Below, in pieces: positions 41,561 to 48,620 of a stretch of 64,000 nucleotides of DNA. Under the pieces are notes generated by a model. The model saw only the letters and a program-made list of their open reading frames with translations. It ran no database searches and was not told where the DNA came from. The translations under genes and the position numbers were made by a program. Source of the DNA: Kitasatospora aureofaciens (GTDB taxonomy: Bacteria > Actinomycetota > Actinomycetes > Streptomycetales > Streptomycetaceae); the NCBI RefSeq assembly GCF_019192735.1, contig NZ_JAHTKP010000004.1, forward strand, positions 186,001-250,000. Direction: 5' to 3'. Within the stretch, counting starts at the first letter, position 1. The number at the start of each line of letters is the position of its first letter.

Positions 41561-41928
41561 GCCTCCAATTGTCCGTCAGCGAACATGACCTGCCGCACCT
41601 CGACCCCCAGACCCGCGATCGCGGCGTCCGGGATCTGCGCCGCCAGCTCGATCGCCCGTTCCTTGTTCTCGCAGTCGATCAGGTAGAAGCCGCCCAGGTA
41701 CTCCTTGGCCTCCAGGAAGGGGCCGTCGGTCACCACCGGCTGGCCGTTGCGCACGGTCACCACGGCGGCCTGGGACGGGTCGACCAGCGCCTGCGTGGTG
41801 ATCAGCTCGCCGGACGACTTCAAGGCCTCGATGAACGCGCCGTGGCCGGCGCCGATCGCCGCCTTCTCCTCGTCGGTCAGCGCGTCCAGCACGGCCGGGT
41901 TGATGTGCAGGCTGATCAGGAACTTCAT
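41557..41928 (-). CDS. DGPF/YCII-family protein paired with the ECF42 sigma factor
   Basis: This 123-aa protein, MKFLISLHINPAVLDALTDEE, carries the motif that names the family, TDGPFLEAKEYLGGFYLIDCENKERAIELAAQIP (about 67-100). YCII/DGPF proteins form ferredoxin-like dimers and are strictly associated with ECF41/ECF42 sigma genes. A role in sensing is likely but unproven. It is the first gene of the two-gene unit; its stop overlaps the sigma start. Confidence 0.93.
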   Translation of the reverse strand: MKFLISLHINPAVLDALTDEEKAAIGAGHGAFIEALKSSGELITTQALVDPSQAAVVTVRNGQPVVTDGPFLEAKEYLGGFYLIDCENKERAIELAAQIPDAAIAGLGVEVRQVMFADGQLEA

Positions 41929-41973
41929 CGCGTACTCCTCGTGGTTCGCGAGCCCCGGCAGGGCCCTTCGACC

Positions 41974-42098
41974 GGTTGGTCTACGGGTTGGTCGGAGCCG
42001 CCGCCGTCGTCTTGACATCCCGCGCGAGAAAGTTCGCATGATTCTCCCGCCACTGCATCGTCGACCTGTCAAGAAGCTCCCGCCGGCTCCGACCAACC
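41974..42098. promoter_or_regulatory. Operator-like GGTTGGTC repeats before the DHA2 exporter
   Basis: GGTTGGTC occurs directly repeated at 41974-41981 and 41986-41993, and inverted (GACCAACC) at 42091-42098. The second and third copies are part of a 14-bp inverted repeat (GGTTGGTCGGAGCC/GGCTCCGACCAACC). TTGACA (42012-42017) and CATGAT (42037-42042) lie between, so the repeats flank a likely promoter for the exporter. Confidence 0.5.
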
Positions 42099-42131
42099 GG
42101 CGAAACGTCGAGAGAACAGGGAGTTTCCGAG

Positions 42132-43625
42132 ATGCGAGTCAACCGGGCATGGCTGGGACTGGTCGTCCTCATGCTGCCGACACTGCTCGTCGCGATGGAC
42201 ATGACGGCGTTGCTCCTCGCGCTCCCACGGCTGAGCGCCGATCTGGGAGCCACCAACGTCCAGCAGCTGTGGATCAGCGACAGCTACGGGCTCATGGTGG
42301 CCGGCCTGGTCATCACGATGGGCACGCTCGGTGACCGGATCGGCCGCCGGCGGCTGCTGATGATCGGCGGAGCGGCGTTCGCGGTGCTGTCGGTCGTGGC
42401 CGCCTTCGCGACCGGCCCGCTGATGCTGATCGTCGCGCGTGCGCTCCTGGGCGTCGCCGGCGCGACCCTGGCACCGGCCACCCTGGCCTTGATCACCAAC
42501 ATGTTCCGCGACGAACGGCAGTGCGGCCGGGCCATCGCGATCTGGGCGACCTGCCAGTTCACCGGCGGCGCGCTGGGACCGGTGCTCGCCGGGTTCCTGC
42601 TCCAGCACTTCTGGTGGGGATCGGTGTTCCTGACCGCCGTGCCCGCGATGGCGTTGTTGCTGCTCGCCGGGCCGGTCCTGCTGCCGGAGTTCCGCAGCGA
42701 CCGGGCCGGGCGGCTGGACCTGGCCAGTGTCGGGCTGTCGCTCGCGGCGGTGCTTCTGATGATCTACGGCCTCAAGCAGCTGACCGTCGAGAGCGCGCCG
42801 GTCGTGCCGACGGTGGCCCTCGTCGTCGGCGCCGCCATCGGATACGCATTCGTGCGCCGGCAGCTGCGGCTGGAGACGCCGCTGCTGGACCTGCGGCTCC
42901 TGCGCAACCGCCCGTTCACGGCCGTCCTCGTCGGGCTGGTCTTCGCCGGCATCGCCATGGCCGGGACGGGCCTGCTGGTGACCCAGTACCTGCAGAGCGT
43001 GCTGGGCCACTCGCCGGTCGCGTCAGCGGTGCTGTTCGCGCCCATGGGCCTGGGCGTGGCGGTCGGCACGATGGCCGCGCCGGCGCTGGCCCGGCGGGTG
43101 AAGCAGACGACCGCGATCGCCGGCGGGCTGGTGGGGTCGGCGCTGGGCAGCCTGCTGCTGGTCGCCGTCGACGGTCCGGGCACGCTGCCACTGGTGATGA
43201 TCGGCATCGCCGTCCTGGCGCTGGGCACCGGCCCGCTGTTCGCGCTGGGCACCGGGCTGGTCGTCGGGTCCGTACCGCCGGAGCGCGCCGGCTCGGCGGC
43301 GTCGATGTCGGAGACCGGCAACTACTTCGGCGGTTCGCTCGGCTTCGCGCTGCTCGGCGTGGTGGCCGCGGTGGTCTACCACAGCCGGATGGACGGCACG
43401 TCCGACTCGCTGGCCGCTGCGGTCGCCGCCAGCCGGCACCTTCCTGCTGGCCAGGGCGCTGACCTACTGCACACCGCGCGGGAGGCGTTCACCGCCAGCT
43501 TGCACGTCACCGGCGTCGTCGCCGCGGTCATCTTCGCCGGGCTGGCCGTCCTGATCCTGGCCATGCGCCCGGCAACCCGGACCGCCCCGGCCGCGCTCCC
43601 CGAGTACGAGGTGACTCGGTCGTAG
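42132..43625 (+). CDS. MFS drug-efflux transporter, DHA2 (14-TMS) family
   Basis: This 497-aa protein has about 14 hydrophobic segments and the DHA2 motifs: LLVAMDMTALLLALPRLSADLGA in TM1, TMGTLGDRIGRRRLLM (motif A, about 57-72), and LLGVAGATLAPATLALI (motif C-like, about 105). GGGAG lies 9 nt before the ATG. It likely expels a hydrophobic compound using the proton gradient. The repeated GGTTGGTC operators upstream suggest control by a TetR/MarR-type repressor, but none lies next to it. Confidence 0.92.
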   Translation: MRVNRAWLGLVVLMLPTLLVAMDMTALLLALPRLSADLGATNVQQLWISDSYGLMVAGLVITMGTLGDRIGRRRLLMIGGAAFAVLSVVAAFATGPLMLIVARALLGVAGATLAPATLALITNMFRDERQCGRAIAIWATCQFTGGALGPVLAGFLLQHFWWGSVFLTAVPAMALLLLAGPVLLPEFRSDRAGRLDLASVGLSLAAVLLMIYGLKQLTVESAPVVPTVALVVGAAIGYAFVRRQLRLETPLLDLRLLRNRPFTAVLVGLVFAGIAMAGTGLLVTQYLQSVLGHSPVASAVLFAPMGLGVAVGTMAAPALARRVKQTTAIAGGLVGSALGSLLLVAVDGPGTLPLVMIGIAVLALGTGPLFALGTGLVVGSVPPERAGSAASMSETGNYFGGSLGFALLGVVAAVVYHSRMDGTSDSLAAAVAASRHLPAGQGADLLHTAREAFTASLHVTGVVAAVIFAGLAVLILAMRPATRTAPAALPEYEVTRS

Positions 43626-43729
43626 CACCCTGCCGAGGCCGACGGCCGGAGCGGCCGGAGATGACGAAACGCTGACGGCTCGCCTCCGCCCCTGGCCAGG
43701 GCGGGGGTGGGGCTGGTCGAATCGGGGGC

Positions 43730-44443
43730 GTGGACAGAACAGCGCAACACACCAAGGGCACCCCGGTGGGCCGCCGGGTCGTGCTCGGCCTGCTCGGGCT
43801 CGGGGCGGCCGGGGTCGCGGCCGGGCCGTACCTGCAGCGGGCACAGGACACCGTGGCCGGGAAGGACCCGACCGGGCTGACCGGCCTCCTCCCCGGGGGC
43901 GGCGGCTTCCGCTACTACTCCGTCGTGGCCTCGGTGCCCGATCGCACCCCTGCGACGTACGCGCTGACCGTCGACGGCCTGGTCGACCGCCCGGCCACCT
44001 ACCGCCTCCCCGATCTCCAGGCGATGCCACAGCGCCGGATCGTCCGCGACGTGCAGTGCGTGACCGGCTGGCGCGTCCCGAACACGCCCTTCGAGGGCGT
44101 CCCGCTCGCCCACCTCCTCGACACCGCGGGCGTCCGGCCGGGGGCGCGGGCGGTGCGGTTCAGCTGCTTCGACGGCGAGTACACCGAGAGCCTCACCCTG
44201 GAGCAGGCCCGGCGCGACGACGTGCTGGTCGCGCTCCGCATGCAGGACGCCGTGATCTCGCACTCCCACGGCGGCCCGGTGCGGCTGTACGTGGCGCCGA
44301 TGTACTTCTACAAGTCGGCCAAGTGGCTCTCCGGGATCACGGTCACCGACGCGGTGCAGCCCGGTTACTGGGAGCAGAACGGCTACGACGTCGACGCCTG
44401 GGTCGGCCGCTCGAACGGACGTGACGATGCGCCGACCGCCTGA
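43730..44443 (+). CDS. Molybdopterin-dependent oxidoreductase (sulfite-oxidase/MsrP-like), Tat-exported
   Basis: This 237-aa protein starts at GTG. The N-terminus VGRRVVLGLLGLGAAGVAA is a twin-arginine-type signal or anchor. The domain has the SUOR-fold motifs: ALTVDGLVDRPATYRLPDLQAMPQ, RDVQCVTGWR with the molybdenum-binding Cys (about 108), FEGVPLAHLLD, HGGPVRLYVAPMYFYKSAKWLSGI near the C-terminus. It overlaps the following cytochrome b gene, like the MsrP-MsrQ arrangement. Substrate may be sulfoxides, but this cannot be fixed from sequence. Confidence 0.9.
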   Translation: MDRTAQHTKGTPVGRRVVLGLLGLGAAGVAAGPYLQRAQDTVAGKDPTGLTGLLPGGGGFRYYSVVASVPDRTPATYALTVDGLVDRPATYRLPDLQAMPQRRIVRDVQCVTGWRVPNTPFEGVPLAHLLDTAGVRPGARAVRFSCFDGEYTESLTLEQARRDDVLVALRMQDAVISHSHGGPVRLYVAPMYFYKSAKWLSGITVTDAVQPGYWEQNGYDVDAWVGRSNGRDDAPTA

Positions 44444-45053
44444 GTTCCTCCTCCGCTTCACCCGCGCCGAGCGGTGGGTCCACCGCACCACCGCCGCCCT
44501 CATGCTGACCTGCCTGGCCACCGCCGCCTGCCTCTACGTGGCACCGCTGGCCGAGCTGGTCGGCCGCCGGCGACTCGTGGTGACCGTCCACATCTGGTGC
44601 GGCCTGGCGCTGCCCGCCCCGCTGCTCGTCGGGCTCACCTCCCGGGCCCTGCGGGCGGACGTTTCCCGGCTGAGCCGGTTCACGGACGTCGACTGGGCGT
44701 GGCTGCGGGCCGTCCGGACCCGGGCCGCCGAGCGGCCGGCGGGCAAGTTCAACGCCGGGCAGAAGCTGTACGCGCAGTGGACGCTCGGGGCGATCCTCGT
44801 CATCCTCGGCACCGGGCTGCTGATGTGGCTCACCCACCTGGCGCCGCCCGCCTGGCGGACCGGCGCGACCTTCGTCCACGACTGGCTGGCCGCCGCCATT
44901 GCCGTCGTCACCGTCGGTCACATCCGGATGGCGCTGCGGGACGGGGAGGCCCGGCGCGGGATGCGCACCGGGCTGGTGGACCGCCGGTGGGCGGAGCGTG
45001 AGCACCCGGAGTGGCGCGAGCACCCGCAGCGGGAGGCCGCGGAGCGGGGGTAG
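44427..45053 (+). CDS. Cytochrome b-type membrane subunit, partner of the molybdenum oxidoreductase
   Basis: This protein of about 208 aa has four membrane segments with His ligands in RAERWVHRTTAALML, VTVHIWCGLALP, and a C-terminal FVHDWLAAAIAVVTVGHIRMAL, as in b-type di-heme subunits of hydrogenase/formate dehydrogenase or YedZ-like partners. The start (ATG 44427 or GTG 44421) lies inside the preceding gene, so the pair is coupled. It should pass quinol electrons to the exported molybdoenzyme. The C-terminal tail is highly charged and cytoplasmic. Confidence 0.87.
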   Translation: MRRPPEFLLRFTRAERWVHRTTAALMLTCLATAACLYVAPLAELVGRRRLVVTVHIWCGLALPAPLLVGLTSRALRADVSRLSRFTDVDWAWLRAVRTRAAERPAGKFNAGQKLYAQWTLGAILVILGTGLLMWLTHLAPPAWRTGATFVHDWLAAAIAVVTVGHIRMALRDGEARRGMRTGLVDRRWAEREHPEWREHPQREAAERG

Positions 45054-45084
45054 CCGGTCAGACGCCCGGGCCGACGGTGCTCGG

Positions 45085-45570
45085 TCAGACGGCGTCTGGC
45101 CCGACGGTGCCGGGCCCGACGGAGAGGACCGCCGCCGTCGTGGTGCCGTCGGGCGCGTCGTACGTCACCGTGTCGCCGGCGCGGTGGCCGAGCAGGGCGC
45201 GGCCGAGCGGGCTGTCGGCCGTCATCAGGGACTCGTCCAGTTCCTCGGCGAGCTCGCCCATGTGGACGGTCGCCTCCGCGCCGTCCGCGAACCGCACGGT
45301 GACGGTACTGCCCACCCCCACCACGACGGTGGACGGCGGAGCGGCGAAGGACGCCTGGCGGATCCGCTCCTCGATCTCGGCGATCCGCCGGTCCAGGCGG
45401 GTGACGTCGGAGGCGCGCTGCAACTCGTCCGCCGCGTCCGCCCGGTCGCCGACCGGATCCTCGCCCCGCAGGGTCGCGGCCACCGCGTCCCGGTCGGCGC
45501 GCAGCTCGGTCAGCTCCTGCCGGAGCGCTCGCAGGGCGTCGGCGCTGATTGGCTCGGGGCCGTCGGTCAT
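45085..45570 (-). CDS. GreA/GreB-family transcription elongation factor-like protein
   Basis: This 161-aa protein has an N-terminal coiled-coil (ALRALRQELTELRADRDAVA...LDRRIAEIEERI) and a C-terminal FKBP-like domain with STVTVRFADGAEATVHMG and SPLGRALLGHRAGDTVTYDAPDG, the standard GreA C-terminal motif. GreA-like proteins bind the RNA polymerase secondary channel. The coiled coil is irregular compared with housekeeping GreA, so it may be one of the divergent actinobacterial paralogues. GGGAG precedes the ATG. A GACAC-ACGCG-GTGTC repeat lies 36 bp upstream. Confidence 0.88.
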   Translation of the reverse strand: MTDGPEPISADALRALRQELTELRADRDAVAATLRGEDPVGDRADAADELQRASDVTRLDRRIAEIEERIRQASFAAPPSTVVVGVGSTVTVRFADGAEATVHMGELAEELDESLMTADSPLGRALLGHRAGDTVTYDAPDGTTTAAVLSVGPGTVGPDAV

Positions 45571-45724
45571 GTCCTGCTCCCGTGGTGCGGAAGGGTTGGA
45601 TTGGTGACACACGCGGTGTCTCCATTACCGCATCACGGGATGGGCCCGGCAAATCCGGCAGGGCGGCGACGACGGCCCGGTGGACCTCGGGCGGGCCGCC
45701 GACAACTGATCCCCCGCTGTGAGT

Positions 45725-45756
45725 GCCGCCGGGCGACCCTTGCGTCGCCCGGCGGC
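45725..45756. terminator. Orphan 13-bp perfect hairpin in a divergent intergenic region
   Basis: GCCGCCGGGCGAC-CCTTGC-GTCGCCCGGCGGC lies between the leftward greA-like gene and the rightward 2-MIB operon, with no annotated gene ending next to it. It is terminator-shaped, so it may end a small RNA or a long antisense transcript. Confidence 0.5.
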
Positions 45757-46016
45757 TTCGGCATGTCCGGGGACGGGCGCGCCCGTTAGCTCGGGGGTGG
45801 GGGTTTCCAAACACGGTAGACGCGAACGTTCACCTAATCGGGTGTAGAAGATCGTCGGTAGCGTTTCCGAGCGTGTCCGCCCGCCTACGGTTGGGGGCGA
45901 GCGAGACGGGCGGCCTTCGGAATTCCCGTTCGGTGATCCCGTGATCCCGTTCTCGCCGGGCGAGATGACGGCCCGTCATGTCCTTTTCGCAACCCTTCTC
46001 AGCGGGAGGCCCCTCC

Positions 46017-46094
46017 ATGCCCCTGGGCACAAGCACGGAGAAGCCGCGCACCGCGCGGCACCCGTCCGTCGACGTCGCGGCGGTGCGGTCATGA
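46017..46094 (+). CDS. 25-codon leader ORF coupled to the 2-MIB synthase
   Basis: An ATG at 46017 with GGGAGG (46003-46008) opens a 25-aa frame (MPLGTSTEKPRTARHPSVDV...) whose TGA overlaps the synthase ATG (ATGA at 46091-46094). The synthase itself lacks a good ribosome-binding site. Either this is a true coupled leader, or a frame error splits the longer disordered N-terminus that many 2-MIB synthases have. Confidence 0.5.
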   Translation: MPLGTSTEKPRTARHPSVDVAAVRS

Positions 46095-47296
46095 ACGCCA
46101 CGACCGTTGACACTACGGTCGTGAACACCTCGGTCCTGGACCGGATCCTGCGCGGTCCCACGGGCCTGGGGACGGCGGGCCTGCAACTGGCGCCGCCGGC
46201 ACCGCGCGTGGAGCCACCGCACGTGGAGGCACCGCGCGTGGAGGCGCCGAGCCTGCAGACCGCAGGCACGGAGGCCCCGAGCGCGGAGGTGCCGAGCGGG
46301 AGCGGCAAGCCGAAGCCGGGCGATCCCATTCCGGGCCTGTACTACCACCCCATCGCCGAGCCCGATCCGGTCCGGGTGGAGGAGCTCGGCGCCAAGATCA
46401 AGACGTGGGCGATCGACGAGGTCGAGCTCTACCCGCCGGAGTGGGAGGGCCAGTTCGACGGGTTCTCGACCGGCCGCTACATGGTGGCCTGCCACCCCGA
46501 CGCGCCCAGCACCGACCACCTGATGCTCGCCGCCCGGCTGATGGTCGCCGAGAACGCCGTCGACGACTGCTACTGCGAGGACCACGGCGGCTCGCCGGTC
46601 GGCCTCGGCGGTCGCCTGCTGATGGCGCACACCGCGATCGACCCGTTGCACACCACGCCGGAGTACCACCCGGCCTGGGAGGCGTCGTTCCAGGAGGACG
46701 CCCCCCGGCGGGCGTACCGCTCGGCCATGGAGTACTTCACCCGCGCCGCCACGCCCTCCCAGTCGGATCGGTTCCGGCACGACATGGCGCGGCTGCACCT
46801 GGGGTACCTCGCCGAGGCGTCGTGGGCCGAGACGGATCACGTCCCGGAGGTGTGGGAGTACCTGGCGATGCGTCAGTTCAACAACTTCCGCCCCTGCCCG
46901 ACGATCACGGACGCGGTCGGCGCCTACGAGCTGCCGTCCGACCTGCACGCCCTCCCGGCGATGCAGCGCGTGATCTCCCTGGCCTCCAACGCCACCACCA
47001 TCGTCAACGACCTGTACTCCTACACCAAGGAGCTCGCCAGCCCCGGCCGGCACCTGAACCTGCCCGTGGTGATCTCCGAGCGCGAGAAGCTCTCCGAGCG
47101 CGACGGCTACCTGAAGGCGGTAGAGGTCCACAACGACCTCATGCACGCCTTCGAGGCCGAGGCGGCCGCCCTGGCCGCCGCCTGCCCCGTCCCCACTCTG
47201 GTGCGCTTCCTCCGCGGAGTGTCCGTATGGCTCGACGGCAACCACCACTGGCACCAGACCAACACCTTCCGCTACACCCTGCCCGATTTCTGGTAA
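46091..47296 (+). CDS. 2-methylisoborneol synthase
   Basis: This 401-aa class I terpene cyclase has a disordered Pro/Glu/Ala-rich N-terminus (about 1-75) with PPHVEAPRVEAP-type repeats. The catalytic fold follows: the metal-binding acidic motif DDCYCED (about 157-163) and the NSE-type motif NDLYSYTKE (about 305-313), ending RYTLPDFW. The blocks ILRGPTGLGTAGL, FDGFSTGRYMVACHPDAP and MRQFNNFRPCPTIT are those of streptomycete 2-MIB synthases. It cyclises 2-methyl-GPP to the earthy-smelling 2-methylisoborneol. The methyltransferase for its substrate follows 27 nt downstream. The N-terminal region is the part known in this family to direct loading into family-2 encapsulins. Confidence 0.96.
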   Translation: MNATTVDTTVVNTSVLDRILRGPTGLGTAGLQLAPPAPRVEPPHVEAPRVEAPSLQTAGTEAPSAEVPSGSGKPKPGDPIPGLYYHPIAEPDPVRVEELGAKIKTWAIDEVELYPPEWEGQFDGFSTGRYMVACHPDAPSTDHLMLAARLMVAENAVDDCYCEDHGGSPVGLGGRLLMAHTAIDPLHTTPEYHPAWEASFQEDAPRRAYRSAMEYFTRAATPSQSDRFRHDMARLHLGYLAEASWAETDHVPEVWEYLAMRQFNNFRPCPTITDAVGAYELPSDLHALPAMQRVISLASNATTIVNDLYSYTKELASPGRHLNLPVVISEREKLSERDGYLKAVEVHNDLMHAFEAEAAALAAACPVPTLVRFLRGVSVWLDGNHHWHQTNTFRYTLPDFW

Positions 47297-47323
47297 TCAC
47301 CTCTTGCGCAAGGAGTTTGAGCA

Positions 47324-48208
47324 ATGTCCCTGACCGACGACATCACCACCCCGGTCGGCGCCGCCGGCATCCCCGGCCCCGCGACCCCGTACCAGGGCGA
47401 CATCGCCCGCTACTGGGATCATGAGGCCCGGCCCGTGAACCTTCGTCTGGGCGACGTCGACGGCCTCTACCACCACCACTACGGCATCGGCGAGGTCGAC
47501 CAGGACGCGATCGGCGACCCGGCCGACAGCGAGCGCGAGAAGAAGGTGATCACCGAGCTGCACCGCCTGGAGTCCGCCCAGGCCGACGTCCTCCTCGACC
47601 ACCTCGGCCCGATCACCGCCGACCACACGCTCGTCGACGCCGGCTGCGGGCGCGGCGGGTCCATGGTGATGGCCCACCAGCGCTTCGGCTGCAAGGTCGA
47701 GGGCCTCACGCTCTCCGCCAAGCAGGCCGAGTTCGGCAACAACCGCGCCCGCGAGCTCGGCATCGGCGACTTCGTCCACTCCCGGGTCTGCAACATGCTC
47801 GACATGCCCTTCGAGACCGGCGCGGCGGCGGGCTCGTGGAACAACGAGTCCAGCATGTACGTCGACCTGCACGACCTGTTCGCCGAGCACTCCCGCATCC
47901 TCGCGGTCGGCGGCCGGTACGTCACCGTCACCGGCTGCTGGAACCCGAAGTACGGCCAGCCGTCCAAGTGGGTCTCGCAGATCAACGCGCACTTCGAGTG
48001 CAACATCCACTCCCGCCGGGAGTACCTGCGGGCCATGGCCGACAACCGCCTCGTGCCGCAGGCCGTCATCGACCTGACCCCGGACACCCTGCCGTACTGG
48101 GAGCTGCGCGCCACCTCCTCGCTCGTCACGGGTATCGAGGAGGCGTTCATCAACTCGTACAGGGACGGCTCGTTCCAGTACGTACTGATCGCCGCCGACC
48201 GGGTCTGA
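47324..48208 (+). CDS. Geranyl diphosphate 2-C-methyltransferase
   Basis: This 294-aa SAM-dependent methyltransferase has AAGGAG just upstream. Motifs include an N-terminal YWDHEARPVNLRLGDVDGLYHHHYGIG, the SAM loop VDAGCGRGGSMVMAH (about 105-119), NNESSMYVDLHDLFAEHSRIL, and a C-terminal PYWELRATSSLVTGIEEAFI. These match the GPP C-methyltransferases paired with 2-MIB synthase. It methylates C2 of GPP to give the synthase substrate. A 17-bp stem terminator follows, closing a two-gene operon. Confidence 0.96.
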   Translation: MSLTDDITTPVGAAGIPGPATPYQGDIARYWDHEARPVNLRLGDVDGLYHHHYGIGEVDQDAIGDPADSEREKKVITELHRLESAQADVLLDHLGPITADHTLVDAGCGRGGSMVMAHQRFGCKVEGLTLSAKQAEFGNNRARELGIGDFVHSRVCNMLDMPFETGAAAGSWNNESSMYVDLHDLFAEHSRILAVGGRYVTVTGCWNPKYGQPSKWVSQINAHFECNIHSRREYLRAMADNRLVPQAVIDLTPDTLPYWELRATSSLVTGIEEAFINSYRDGSFQYVLIAADRV

Positions 48209-48228
48209 TCCCGCGGCTTCCAAACGTT

Positions 48229-48265
48229 CGGTGGCCGTCCCGCGCTGTGCGCGGGGCGGCCACCG
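48229..48265 (+). terminator. Terminator of the 2-MIB operon
   Basis: CGGTGGCCGTCCCGCGC-TGT-GCGCGGGGCGGCCACCG: 17-bp stem with one T-G wobble and a 3-nt loop, about 20 nt after the methyltransferase stop. Confidence 0.88.
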
Positions 48266-48297
48266 CCGTTTCGGGAAAGTGGGGGGACGCGGTGCCG

Positions 48298-48345
48298 CAC
48301 TGAATGCGGCTGAATGCGGAACAGTTTTCTGGTCTGCATTCAGTG
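48298..48345. promoter_or_regulatory. CTGAATGC repeats upstream of the secreted HEWHE protein
   Basis: CACTGAATGC (48298-48307) is inverted exactly at 48336-48345 (GCATTCAGTG), and a third, direct CTGAATGC lies at 48310-48317. The cluster is about 280 bp upstream of the start codon, in a stretch richer in A/T than its surroundings, and probably binds a regulator. Confidence 0.5.
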
Positions 48346-48620
48346 AATGGGCTACGCGCGTCAACTTTCCCGCCGGTCAGGGCCTTCACCTGCGCGAAAG
48401 CCACTCTTAATAGTTCCTTACCCTTCGCCGTTGACCAGCGTTCATCAGCTCTGCTTTCCTTCATGCCAGCAGGCGGCAGAACCGACGGACCGTCAATTCC
48501 GGGATGTGCGGAACCAACCGGACGACATTCGTGACAATTTGCTGTCAGCCCCTTCCCCACAAGGGATCGTCAGCGGCCCCAACCCGGTGGCGATCGGTAC
48601 AAGAGAGGCACCCTCACCCC

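Noticed and set aside
40160..41686. Plus-strand 508-codon frame over the ECF42 sigma gene
   Set aside because: Antisense shadow of the sigma/DGPF pair, which has clear domains and an ATGA coupling.
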